Assembly: GCA_022601595.1 (NCBI GenBank) | Contig: JAJACI010000001.1 | Span: 130,536 to 194,535, forward strand | DNA length: 64,000 bases | Reading direction: 5' to 3' | Origin: Chlamydiia bacterium | GTDB taxonomy: Bacteria > Chlamydiota > Chlamydiia > Chlamydiales > 2-12-FULL-49-11 | Notes under the pieces: generated by a model | Databases searched by the model: none | What the model saw: only the letters and a program-made list of their open reading frames with translations | What the model was told of the DNA's origin: nothing | Translations under genes and position numbers: made by a program | In this document: positions 49,286-57,739 of the stretch, in pieces | How positions within the stretch are numbered: the first letter of the stretch is position 1 | How the letters are laid out: each line of letters opens with the position of its first letter

Positions 49286-49318
49286 AATGCCTGGCCATCG
49301 AGCGCATTTTTAAAGAAG

Positions 49319-49337
49319 ATTATCAGAGTCTCCTTAA
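49319..49337 (+). repeat. Right-end remnant of the palindromic element abutting a full copy
   Basis: ATTATCAGAGTCTCCTTAA directly fused to TTAAGGAGACTCTG of the next copy. Confidence 0.65.
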
Positions 49338-49501
49338 GGAGACTCTGAAAAACGGACAGTTTTATAATCTCCCAGATTTCTTATCCATTCTATTTTTCGT
49401 TTCGCCCCATCCCGACAGGGATGCCGCTTACTCCAAAATAGAATACCTTTCCAAAAATCTAAAAAGATTCTAAAAAGTGCAGTTTTTCAGACTCTCCTTA
49501 A
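49334..49501 (-). repeat. Palindromic interspersed element (168 bp)
   Basis: TTAAGGAGACTCTGAAAAACGGACAG ... CATCCCGACAGGGATG ... GTTTTTCAGACTCTCCTTAA. Confidence 0.9.
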
Positions 49502-49687
49502 ATGATTTTTGGCATACTGGCTGAATAAAAATAAAGTTTCCATGCCATTAATATAGTAATTAAGTTATAATTTCAATGCTAAGTTAGTTATAAATTGATT
49601 TTCAAGGTCACACAATATTTCTGCTGGCAGATTAAAAAAAAGAGTTAGTAAAAAATAATTATATAAGAAGAACAAGAGGTTTTAGTA

Positions 49688-51418
49688 ATGGAAGATGTAA
49701 CAAGAATTCCAATTAGTGCAGGTGGTGGCGGTGGAAAAAAAACGGAAGAAGTACTATATAAAAAAAATACAGATCCTCATTTATTTCGCCATATATTTTC
49801 ATTTTTTGTGGATCCTATGTCGGAAGATGTACAATCAGCACAAACTATCACTAGAATAATGATGGTGGATAGAGAGTGGAACGAAATGATTCAAAAAGAT
49901 TTTCTCTTCCAAGGACCTTTACTTTTAACTCAAGCAAGAGTCACTGTTAACACTATTCCAACTATTTCAGGTAAAATAGAGGCTTTAGAAATGATCGCAA
50001 TATTTAGAAGCTCAATAACTGGCCATGCCGGCCATAAAGGTGTAGTTCGGGGGCTATTGGTCGAAGCAAAAGAACTTGCTGTAGCAGATAAAAGCGTAGA
50101 CTTGAATGCTCATTTTTTGAGTATCGCAGGAGCTCAAGCGGAATCTGGTATGGTAGAAGATGCATATAAGACAGCGAATAAAATAACTTATGATATCTGG
50201 AAGCCTATGGCTTTCAGTAGGATTGCAACAAAACTGACTTCTATCGCTGTATTAGAGGCTAGGGATGGTAAAATAGACAAAGTGATAGCTACGGTTGATA
50301 AGATTACACTCGTACGCCATAAGCATCAATCTCTACTCGACATTGTAGAAGCGCTTACTGGTACAGGTGATGTTAAAGAAGCAATAGAGGTGGTTAATGC
50401 GGTTGAGAAGACTTATTCTACGTTCGATTATTGGAAGGATCAAGCTCTATCTATTATTGCAAAAGCACAAGCGAAGTATAGTGGTAACGTAGAGATAGCC
50501 ATAGAAACGGTTAATAAGATGAAGACTGATAAGAGTAAGGATGAGGCTTTTGCTTCTATTGCACAATTTTATGCCGAAAGTGGTGATATAGGAAGTGCGC
50601 AAGTGATGGCTGATTTGATTACAGACCACGAATTATCGAAGGATCAAGCTCTAGCCTCTATTGTAAAAGCATTGGTTAAGCAAGATAAAGTAGTTGATGC
50701 GATAACGATAGTCTCTAAGATTACCCAAGATTCTAAAAGGATGAGCGCTCTAGCTTTTATGGTAGTATCAGAGGCTGAGAGGGGTAATATAAAAGGCGCG
50801 ATAGAAAGGCTCCATAAAACTTTTGTAGAAAATTCTAAAAAGAAGGATATAACTCTTGCTTCTATAGTAAAAATACAGGCTGATAAAGGCGATATTGCTG
50901 GAGCAAAAATGACAGCTGGTATGATTTTGTGCGGGACCGACGAGATGTTTGAAGCTCTTACTTCTATTGTACAAGCACTGGCTGTGAGTGGTCATATAGA
51001 AAAGGCGATAGAAATGGTCCATAGGAATTCATTCGATAATCACTTTAAGCATAAAGCTCTAGCTTCTATTGCACTATCGCAGGCTGAAAGGGGTAATATA
51101 AATGGAGCGATAGAGACGGCTCGTATATTTGAAAACAAAGATGCGAGGGAAGGCATTTTAGCCTCTGTCGTAAAAGTACTGGCTGATACAGGGAATGTTA
51201 AAAGCGCGATAGCGACGGTAAATATGATCTTTACGGCTGAGTTGAAGGCTCAATCTCAGGTAGAGGTAGTAGAAGCGCTCGCTCAGAAAGGTCTTATAGC
51301 AGGGGCCAAGACGGTGGCCTCTATGATTCAAGATAGGATTAAAAAAATAGAAGCGTTGTTGGAGATTTATAACATCATGAATAGGCAAGAGCGAGAGAAA
51401 AGACTAGCCAGGAATTAA
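49688..51418 (+). CDS. Putative F-box-like plus TPR-like helical-repeat protein (candidate secreted effector)
   Basis: 576 aa; N-terminal DPHLFRHIFSFFVDPMSEDVQSAQTITRIMMVDREWNEMIQ, then repeated ASIVKAQAxxGDIxGAIETVNKI units. Confidence 0.75.
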   Translation: MEDVTRIPISAGGGGGKKTEEVLYKKNTDPHLFRHIFSFFVDPMSEDVQSAQTITRIMMVDREWNEMIQKDFLFQGPLLLTQARVTVNTIPTISGKIEALEMIAIFRSSITGHAGHKGVVRGLLVEAKELAVADKSVDLNAHFLSIAGAQAESGMVEDAYKTANKITYDIWKPMAFSRIATKLTSIAVLEARDGKIDKVIATVDKITLVRHKHQSLLDIVEALTGTGDVKEAIEVVNAVEKTYSTFDYWKDQALSIIAKAQAKYSGNVEIAIETVNKMKTDKSKDEAFASIAQFYAESGDIGSAQVMADLITDHELSKDQALASIVKALVKQDKVVDAITIVSKITQDSKRMSALAFMVVSEAERGNIKGAIERLHKTFVENSKKKDITLASIVKIQADKGDIAGAKMTAGMILCGTDEMFEALTSIVQALAVSGHIEKAIEMVHRNSFDNHFKHKALASIALSQAERGNINGAIETARIFENKDAREGILASVVKVLADTGNVKSAIATVNMIFTAELKAQSQVEVVEALAQKGLIAGAKTVASMIQDRIKKIEALLEIYNIMNRQEREKRLARN

Positions 51419-51513
51419 GTAGACGAGATTTAGTATAATATTCCTAATTTTTATCAAAAAATAGACTTGCGTTTATGATAAGGATGTAGTATAGTCTTTT
51501 GCAAATTGATTAC

Positions 51514-51598
51514 GGAAGAGTGGCAGAGTGGCCGAATGCGTCTGTCTTGAAAACAGAAGTACGGCAACGTACCGGGGGTTCGAATCCCTCCTCTTCCG
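51514..51598 (+). tRNA. tRNA-Ser (UGA)
   Basis: GGAAGAG/CTCTTCC acceptor, TCTGT-CTTGAAA-ACAGA anticodon arm, long variable arm GTACGGCAACGTAC, GGGGG-TTCGAAT-CCCTC T-arm, discriminator G. Confidence 0.95.
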
Positions 51599-51619
51599 AA
51601 TCACCCCTCCTAAGACATA

Positions 51620-51654
51620 CATCATAACAACCTATTATTACCTAAACTAGGATT
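51620..51654. repeat. Direct repeat unit 1 downstream of tRNA-Ser
   Basis: CATCATAACAACCTATTATTACCTAAACTAGGATT. Confidence 0.8.
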
Positions 51655-51705
51655 TGAACCCCCGGCTGTGTAGGTTTGGGTTAGCATCCCTCTTCCCAAG
51701 AGATT

Positions 51706-51740
51706 CATCTTAATAACCTATTACTACCTAAACTGGGGTT
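51706..51740. repeat. Direct repeat unit 2 (86-bp period)
   Basis: CATCTTAATAACCTATTACTACCTAAACTGGGGTT. Confidence 0.8.
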
Positions 51741-51808
51741 TCATCCCTCGACTGCGCTTATATAGTTTGTATTTGAATAGAAGAAGTGTTGATTAGCCCG
51801 AGCATTGA

Positions 51809-52786
51809 TTATTTTTCTTTGTACCATTCAATGGTTTTTCTAATGCCATCTCTTAAGGGCGTTTGTGCTGTAAAGCCAGCTTCTTTAAGTCTGTGGACAT
51901 TTAAGAGTTTTCGCATGGTGCCATCAGGTTTAGATAGGTCGTGAGTGATTTCTCCTTCAAAGCCTGTTTCTTCTTTGATGATGTTTGCAAGATCCAAGAT
52001 AGAGATATCTCTTCCTGTGCCTACATTAATAATTTGTTCGTCATCGTAGTTATCCATTAAAAAAATCAGAGCCAAAGCAAGATCTTCCACATATAAAAAT
52101 TCTCGTTTTGTAGTGCCTGTTCCCCATATTTCGACAGAATCTGCATCATTTTTTTTAGCTTCGACAAATTTTCGGATAAGTGCTGGGAGGACATGGGAGT
52201 TTGTTAAATCGAAGTTATCGTGCGCTCCGTATAAGTTGCTTGGCATGCAGCAGATAGCATTAAAGCCATATTGTTTTTTATAAGCTTGGCACAATTCGAT
52301 ACCAGCAATTTTTGCAATGGCGTAGGACTTGTTGGTTGTTTCAAGAGGGGCAGTGAGCAGGTATTCTTCGTAGATAGGTTGCGGGCATTCTTTTGGGTAT
52401 ATGCAGGAAGATCCAAGAAAAAGAAGTTTTTTTACACCTTTTTTGTAAGCGGTGTTGATCACATTTAGTTCTATGGCTAAATTATCATAGATAAAAGTTC
52501 CTGGATGCTCGCTATTTGCTAAGATACCGCCTACTTTTGCTGCAGCTAAATATACATATTCTGGTTTTTCTTTTTCAAAAAAAGCCTCTGTTTGCGCTTG
52601 ATCTCTTAGGTCGAGTTCGGTTGATGAGCGTGTAATAATATTAGTAAAACCAGCCTCCATTAATTTGGAGACAAGAGCTCTGCCTACCAGGCCGTTATGT
52701 CCAGCAACATAAATTTTTGCGTCTTTATTTAAAGGTTCTCCCAAAAGAAAAAATGGCATTAGGAATAAAAAGAATAGGCGTTTCAT
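51809..52786 (-). CDS. GDP-L-fucose synthase-like NAD-dependent epimerase/reductase with signal-peptide-like N-terminus
   Basis: 325 aa; KIYVAGHNGLVGRALVSKL, FLGSSCIYPKECPQPI, SYAIAKIAGIELC (YxxxK), preceded by MKRLFFLFLMPFFLLGEPLN. Confidence 0.9.
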   Translation of the reverse strand: MKRLFFLFLMPFFLLGEPLNKDAKIYVAGHNGLVGRALVSKLMEAGFTNIITRSSTELDLRDQAQTEAFFEKEKPEYVYLAAAKVGGILANSEHPGTFIYDNLAIELNVINTAYKKGVKKLLFLGSSCIYPKECPQPIYEEYLLTAPLETTNKSYAIAKIAGIELCQAYKKQYGFNAICCMPSNLYGAHDNFDLTNSHVLPALIRKFVEAKKNDADSVEIWGTGTTKREFLYVEDLALALIFLMDNYDDEQIINVGTGRDISILDLANIIKEETGFEGEITHDLSKPDGTMRKLLNVHRLKEAGFTAQTPLRDGIRKTIEWYKEK

Positions 52787-52891
52787 AAGATCTCCTTTTG
52801 TTTTCCGAGAAGGGTAGTCTTTTTATTTTTAATTTTCAATATCTTTTTCTAATTCCTAATTTTCACCTTGATTCAATAAGCAAGGGAGCGT

Positions 52892-53434
52892 ATGGTTGTA
52901 AGCATGAATTTAGAAGATCTGTTGGAAAATAGTGGGATAGAGAAAACCCAGCCGCCCCCTCCAAAAGGGGGGATGCCAAGAAGGTATTTACCGCCGCCTA
53001 TAAGGTGGGTGATAAAAGGGGTTGTTTTACCATTTATTTGGTTGGATAGCTTTTCGCAATGGGTAGCAAAGCTTGTAGTACCGCCTCCATTTGTTAGGGC
53101 AGGAAAGTGTAAGAAGCGCGGCAACTGTTGTCATTATATTTTAGTAAGAAAATTTAGGGGGCCTCTTAGCTTTCTAGACTTATTTTGGCATACGCAGGTA
53201 AATGGTTTTTTTAGAAGGGAGAAGAAAGCAGTCCCTTATAATAAAGGGAAGGTTTATGTGATGGGGTGCCGCTATTTAAAGAAAAATGGTAGTTGTGGAA
53301 ATTATTTTTTTAGACCGGCAGTATGCAGAACATGGCCAAGAATAGAGATTTTTGGCATTCCTGAGACATTAAAAGGGTGCGGCATTTATGCAAAAAAGCG
53401 AACATCGCATCCGTTAAATATCCTTAAGGACTAG
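52892..53434 (+). CDS. YkgJ-family cysteine-cluster protein
   Basis: 180 aa; CKKRGNCCHYILV ... MGCRYLKKNGSCGNYFFRPAVCRTWPRIEIFG. Confidence 0.75.
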   Translation: MVVSMNLEDLLENSGIEKTQPPPPKGGMPRRYLPPPIRWVIKGVVLPFIWLDSFSQWVAKLVVPPPFVRAGKCKKRGNCCHYILVRKFRGPLSFLDLFWHTQVNGFFRREKKAVPYNKGKVYVMGCRYLKKNGSCGNYFFRPAVCRTWPRIEIFGIPETLKGCGIYAKKRTSHPLNILKD

Positions 53435-53502
53435 AATAGAATTTATAGAGCGCTGCCGAATACCCAGAGAAGGGCCGGCGCCGCTTCTCTCTCCCAGGAT
53501 GT

Positions 53503-55275
53503 TTATTTTTTATAGGCGGAAAAGACAGAGCCTCCAGGTCGAATAAGTTGGACGCAGTGAATATCCCCATCTTCATTATCTAAAAAGTGAATAGTATAGG
53601 CATCATATTCCTGTGTATCGCTATCTACAGAAAAGGTGGAATTTTTCTCAGAGACCAGATGGAAGGGAGGCATACCAGCTGTTTTAGCAACAAGGTGTGT
53701 TCCTTCTCTTTTTACAGAAATGCCTACTCCATAGTAGCTATACTCACCGGTAAATCTATCTAGATATTCTGTATCTACATATTTTACATTTGCCTGCTTT
53801 TTAAAAGAGATCGCCCCATCTTCTGCAACAAATATAATATCAAGCTTGTCCACTTCACCGTCGAAATTAGAGTGAAAATTGAATTTCACGCCGTGGCAAT
53901 GAACGATAGGGCTTTCTGATGTTGCTGAAAATACTCCGTAGTGCCAATGTTCAAGTGGAAGGAGCATTTCATTGTACATCGCCTTGAGTGATGTTCCGGT
54001 GAGGCTCACCTCACATCCGCCATATCCAGGGTGAGCATATATTCCTGTATAATCACCTAAAGGATGGGTAGGGATAGAGTCTTCTTGTCGATTGTTATGG
54101 GCATTTTCTAGCCCTTCTATTATTCCTTTTTTCATTTTTTTACGAAGATCCATGTATATTTCCAACCCATTTAGCTCTTCTATGCCAAGGTGTTTTTCAA
54201 TAATGGCAAGAGCGATAAAAAAGGGAGAAAATGTTTGATCTTTATTTGTTATCACAGAGACACCAAGATCTTCCTCTGGTAAAAAGGCAATCAATGAAGA
54301 AAAGCCATCTATATTGCCAGGATGGAAAATAATTTTTTTCCCTTTGTAGGTAATAATAAAAAAGCCAAGGCCGTAGGCCTCCATCTGGATATTATTATTC
54401 AAGTTAAGCAGTTTGTTTTCTGTAAAAGAGGTGATAATTTGAGGGGAGTATAGCTCTTCTAAAGTATGGCTAGCAATTATTTCATCTCTATTTTGTAGCA
54501 GGCATTGAGTCCATCTACTTAGATCATGGATATTCATACACAAGCCCCCTGCTGGAGCAATAGTATAGGGGTCCATGAATTGTATTCTTGAATTGGGGTG
54601 GATATGATCAGAATATCCAAATGCGTAGTTATCAAGTTTTTGCATTTCTAGTGTGTCTAGATAGGTATGGTTCATTTTCAGTGGTCTAAGGATTTTTTGC
54701 TCAATCAACAGCTCCCATGTAGAGTTGGTTAGACACTCAAGGGCGTGTGCAGCAACGGAATAACCAATATTTTGGTAGGCAAAAACTTTTCTATGTGGAA
54801 AAACTTCTGGGATATGTCTTAATTTGGCAATTAATTCCTTTCTTGAATATCTTTTATTTACCCATAAAGTATCATGTTTGCCATAACCACTTTGATGGGA
54901 TAAGTAATCGCGAATAGTAATTTCATCGGTAACGGTTTGATTATTAAGTTGGAAAAAGGGGATCAAATCTACAATTTTATGATCAAAGGTGAGTAGACCT
55001 TCATCTTGATGAATACCAAAGAGAGCTGCTGTAAATGACTTTGATATAGATCCAACAGGATACACCGTTTCTGTGGTTGCAGGAATTTTATTTTCAAGAT
55101 CTCTATATCCATAGGCCTTTTTATGTAGCGTGCCATCTCTTGTGACGACACTTACGCAAACAGATGGTATTCCTATTTTTTCCATATACTCTTGGACAAT
55201 GGTATTGATTTCCGCATTTTCCGCTGACAAAGACGCACATAAACATAAAAATAGGATAGAAAATTTATTCCTCAC
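53503..55275 (-). CDS. Secreted serine beta-lactamase/penicillin-binding-protein-like hydrolase
   Basis: 590 aa; signal peptide; VYPVGSISKSFTAALFG (SxxK), YQNIGYSVAAHALE (YxN-like). Confidence 0.9.
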   Translation of the reverse strand: MRNKFSILFLCLCASLSAENAEINTIVQEYMEKIGIPSVCVSVVTRDGTLHKKAYGYRDLENKIPATTETVYPVGSISKSFTAALFGIHQDEGLLTFDHKIVDLIPFFQLNNQTVTDEITIRDYLSHQSGYGKHDTLWVNKRYSRKELIAKLRHIPEVFPHRKVFAYQNIGYSVAAHALECLTNSTWELLIEQKILRPLKMNHTYLDTLEMQKLDNYAFGYSDHIHPNSRIQFMDPYTIAPAGGLCMNIHDLSRWTQCLLQNRDEIIASHTLEELYSPQIITSFTENKLLNLNNNIQMEAYGLGFFIITYKGKKIIFHPGNIDGFSSLIAFLPEEDLGVSVITNKDQTFSPFFIALAIIEKHLGIEELNGLEIYMDLRKKMKKGIIEGLENAHNNRQEDSIPTHPLGDYTGIYAHPGYGGCEVSLTGTSLKAMYNEMLLPLEHWHYGVFSATSESPIVHCHGVKFNFHSNFDGEVDKLDIIFVAEDGAISFKKQANVKYVDTEYLDRFTGEYSYYGVGISVKREGTHLVAKTAGMPPFHLVSEKNSTFSVDSDTQEYDAYTIHFLDNEDGDIHCVQLIRPGGSVFSAYKK

Positions 55276-55358
55276 TGACTTCCTCCAAAAGAAATTTTAA
55301 AGGATTTAAGTTAGCATAAGGAGTTTTTTACTTCGATATAAACTTTTAGTTTCAATGA

Positions 55359-55931
55359 CTAAGAGCCTGCCGATGGGCTTCCGCCTGTTGCAATAAATCG
55401 AAGACCTTTTTCCACCGAAAAATCAACCGGTTGTATCATTGAGCGAGGGATAATAGTGGTCACCCCGCCAATTTGGTAGCTAAAAGGAAAGAATACGGCA
55501 ACATCTTGATCCGTTCCTATTCCCTCAGGCAGGTCATCAAAAGTATCTCTTGTAACAAGTCCTATAAATTTCACCCCAGAAATGGTAACAGTTACTACTT
55601 TATCTTTTTTCTTATCTTTTCCAGCATTAAAAAAGCTCATCAGATCGGTTACAGAAATATAGATCGTTTTAAGCAGCGGAACTCTTTTTATGGTTTTTTC
55701 AAACCAGAGGTATAGAGACTGCATCAACCAGTTATTCAAAAGAAGTCCAAGGAGGAATAAGATGATAATGGCTAAGATAATACCAAGACCTGGAAAATAG
55801 ATATTAGGAAAAAAATATTTTACGGGCCCGCCAAAGATGGCTTCTAAATGGTTATAGAGCCACATGATTAAAATAATAGTTATTGCAAGCGGCGCTATGG
55901 CTATAAAGCCTCTGATGATTGTTTTACCCAT
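55359..55931 (-). CDS. DUF502 family membrane protein
   Basis: 190 aa; two TM helices, RVPLLKTIYISVTDLMSFFN, VAVFFPFSYQIGGVTTIIPRSMIQPVDFSVEKGLRFIATGG. Confidence 0.85.
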   Translation of the reverse strand: MGKTIIRGFIAIAPLAITIILIMWLYNHLEAIFGGPVKYFFPNIYFPGLGIILAIIILFLLGLLLNNWLMQSLYLWFEKTIKRVPLLKTIYISVTDLMSFFNAGKDKKKDKVVTVTISGVKFIGLVTRDTFDDLPEGIGTDQDVAVFFPFSYQIGGVTTIIPRSMIQPVDFSVEKGLRFIATGGSPSAGS

Positions 55932-55994
55932 AATTTCTCATTAACATAAAAGAGCGATTACGGTAAAGTCTTTTAGGTCATTAAGGAGGTGTAA

Positions 55995-57020
55995 ATGAGC
56001 GGTATAAATAGTTTGAGAGGAAAATTTTGGTATAGTTCATCAGAGAGTTCCTCTGATGATTCATCAAGCACAGGAAGTCTATCCAGTGATGAAAGTAGTA
56101 GCACAGGTAGCATTAGTGAAGAAAGTGGTAGCACAGATAGTATTAGTGTAGAAAGTGGTAGTACAGGTACTGTAAGCGCTCGATCTACTCCGACAGTGGT
56201 CGGGAAATTTTTTGATAATATCCCAGATACAAAAAGTGATTTAACATTGAGTGAAGATGAAATGGTAAAGGCTGTAAATTCTTCTGCGACGTATGAGGAA
56301 TGTTCTACTCCTAAAAGACGAAGGTTAAGCCAAAGGGTTTTATCTGCTGTCGTTCCTGGATACAATTATCAAGATGAAAAAATGCACCGCACTGTAATGG
56401 ATATATTTAAAAATGATGGGGACTGGGTTCAAGATGTGTTTGCTGCCCACGAATCTCGACCAATTATTAATTACGATCATTTATTGAGGCCAGATGAAAA
56501 GGGAGGGTGGCACTTTTGTTCCCAGTTAGATATTTCTAATGGAACGATCAAAGTAGAAGCGACAAACCCTAGCACAGGGGTTTTTGTAGGGACTTTTAAT
56601 CATAATGGAAAACCAAAGCCTTCTTCTTTTTTCCCTTTGAATATGAATCCTGAAAGATTGATAGGTTTTATCAATGAGTCCGAGCCTAGATATACCAAGG
56701 ATAATAGAGCGCTTTATTATTTTGATGCAGGCTTTTATTTAGAGGTATATTTTAAAAGCGGAGGACAGGTGGTGAATTCTGCCTTTCCCATCTTAGCATT
56801 TTATGAGCTTAACAGCGCGTTTAACTTACAACTTGCAGGATGTGAAGTAACAGGGTTTGATGTTACGATGAAACTTATAGATGAGCAAAAGAAAGAGATC
56901 TCTACTGTTTTTGAAGATGATAAGCATTTGATTGTAGATCTTGCAAAGTTATACCCTTTTGAAAATATTAAATCAGGGGTATATTTAAAGATAAATAAAG
57001 ATGATTATTTCTTGAGCTAG
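55995..57020 (+). CDS. Hypothetical protein with Ser/Asp/Gly low-complexity N-terminus
   Basis: 341 aa; SSESSSDDSSSTGSLSSDESSSTGSISEESGSTDSISVESGSTGTVSARSTPT then globular region. Confidence 0.7.
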   Translation: MSGINSLRGKFWYSSSESSSDDSSSTGSLSSDESSSTGSISEESGSTDSISVESGSTGTVSARSTPTVVGKFFDNIPDTKSDLTLSEDEMVKAVNSSATYEECSTPKRRRLSQRVLSAVVPGYNYQDEKMHRTVMDIFKNDGDWVQDVFAAHESRPIINYDHLLRPDEKGGWHFCSQLDISNGTIKVEATNPSTGVFVGTFNHNGKPKPSSFFPLNMNPERLIGFINESEPRYTKDNRALYYFDAGFYLEVYFKSGGQVVNSAFPILAFYELNSAFNLQLAGCEVTGFDVTMKLIDEQKKEISTVFEDDKHLIVDLAKLYPFENIKSGVYLKINKDDYFLS

Positions 57021-57739
57021 AGGTTTTTAGATGAGCCTTTATCCAGTATCCAGAGGACTTTGGAATGATCAGAGGTAACCTCTCCTGCTGGATATTGGTG
57101 CTTTTTATCATTTAAGACTTTTTTTACCATCTCCGCTTTTGCCTCGCCAACCGCTAAAAACATAATATTTTTGGCTTTTCTAAGTAGGGGATAGGTGAAG
57201 GTTATCCGTGTCGTTTCTTTTTGGGGAACGGCATTTTCCACAACAAGGCGCTTTATTTCGGTAAGCGCTTTAGTACCGGGAAATAAAGATGCGGTATGAC
57301 CATCATCGCCCATGCCAAGAAGGATTAGATCAAAGCTTTCGTTTCGCACATGCTCTTTTACTTTAGATTCGTATTCAAGAGCTCCTTTTTTAGCATCTAC
57401 CTCACCCTTCATACGAAAAATTTGGTTTTGTGGAACCGCAAGCGCTTTAAAGCCAGAGGTCATCGCCATGTGGTAGTTGCTGTCAGCATCTTCGGGACCT
57501 ACAGTGCGTTCATCACTAAAAAAAATAAGAACTTTACTCCAGTCAATAACGTCTTTGCACTCTTTGAGTGCTTTATACAAGGCCTTTGGGGTAGATCCTC
57601 CAGATAGTGCTACGGTAAACATTCCCGTTTCATCTATTGCAGTCCTTGCCACCTCTAAAAAGAATTTACGAGCAAATTCTACTGGGTCTTCGGGAACGAT
57701 AATAGCCTTACCTTTGATTTCTGGATTGATCATGAGCAA
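57017..57739 (-). CDS. pgl: 6-phosphogluconolactonase
   Basis: 240 aa; TVALSGGSTPKALYKAL, FFSDERTVGPEDADSNYHMA, LLGMGDDGHTASLFPG. Confidence 0.95.
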   Translation of the reverse strand: MLMINPEIKGKAIIVPEDPVEFARKFFLEVARTAIDETGMFTVALSGGSTPKALYKALKECKDVIDWSKVLIFFSDERTVGPEDADSNYHMAMTSGFKALAVPQNQIFRMKGEVDAKKGALEYESKVKEHVRNESFDLILLGMGDDGHTASLFPGTKALTEIKRLVVENAVPQKETTRITFTYPLLRKAKNIMFLAVGEAKAEMVKKVLNDKKHQYPAGEVTSDHSKVLWILDKGSSKNL

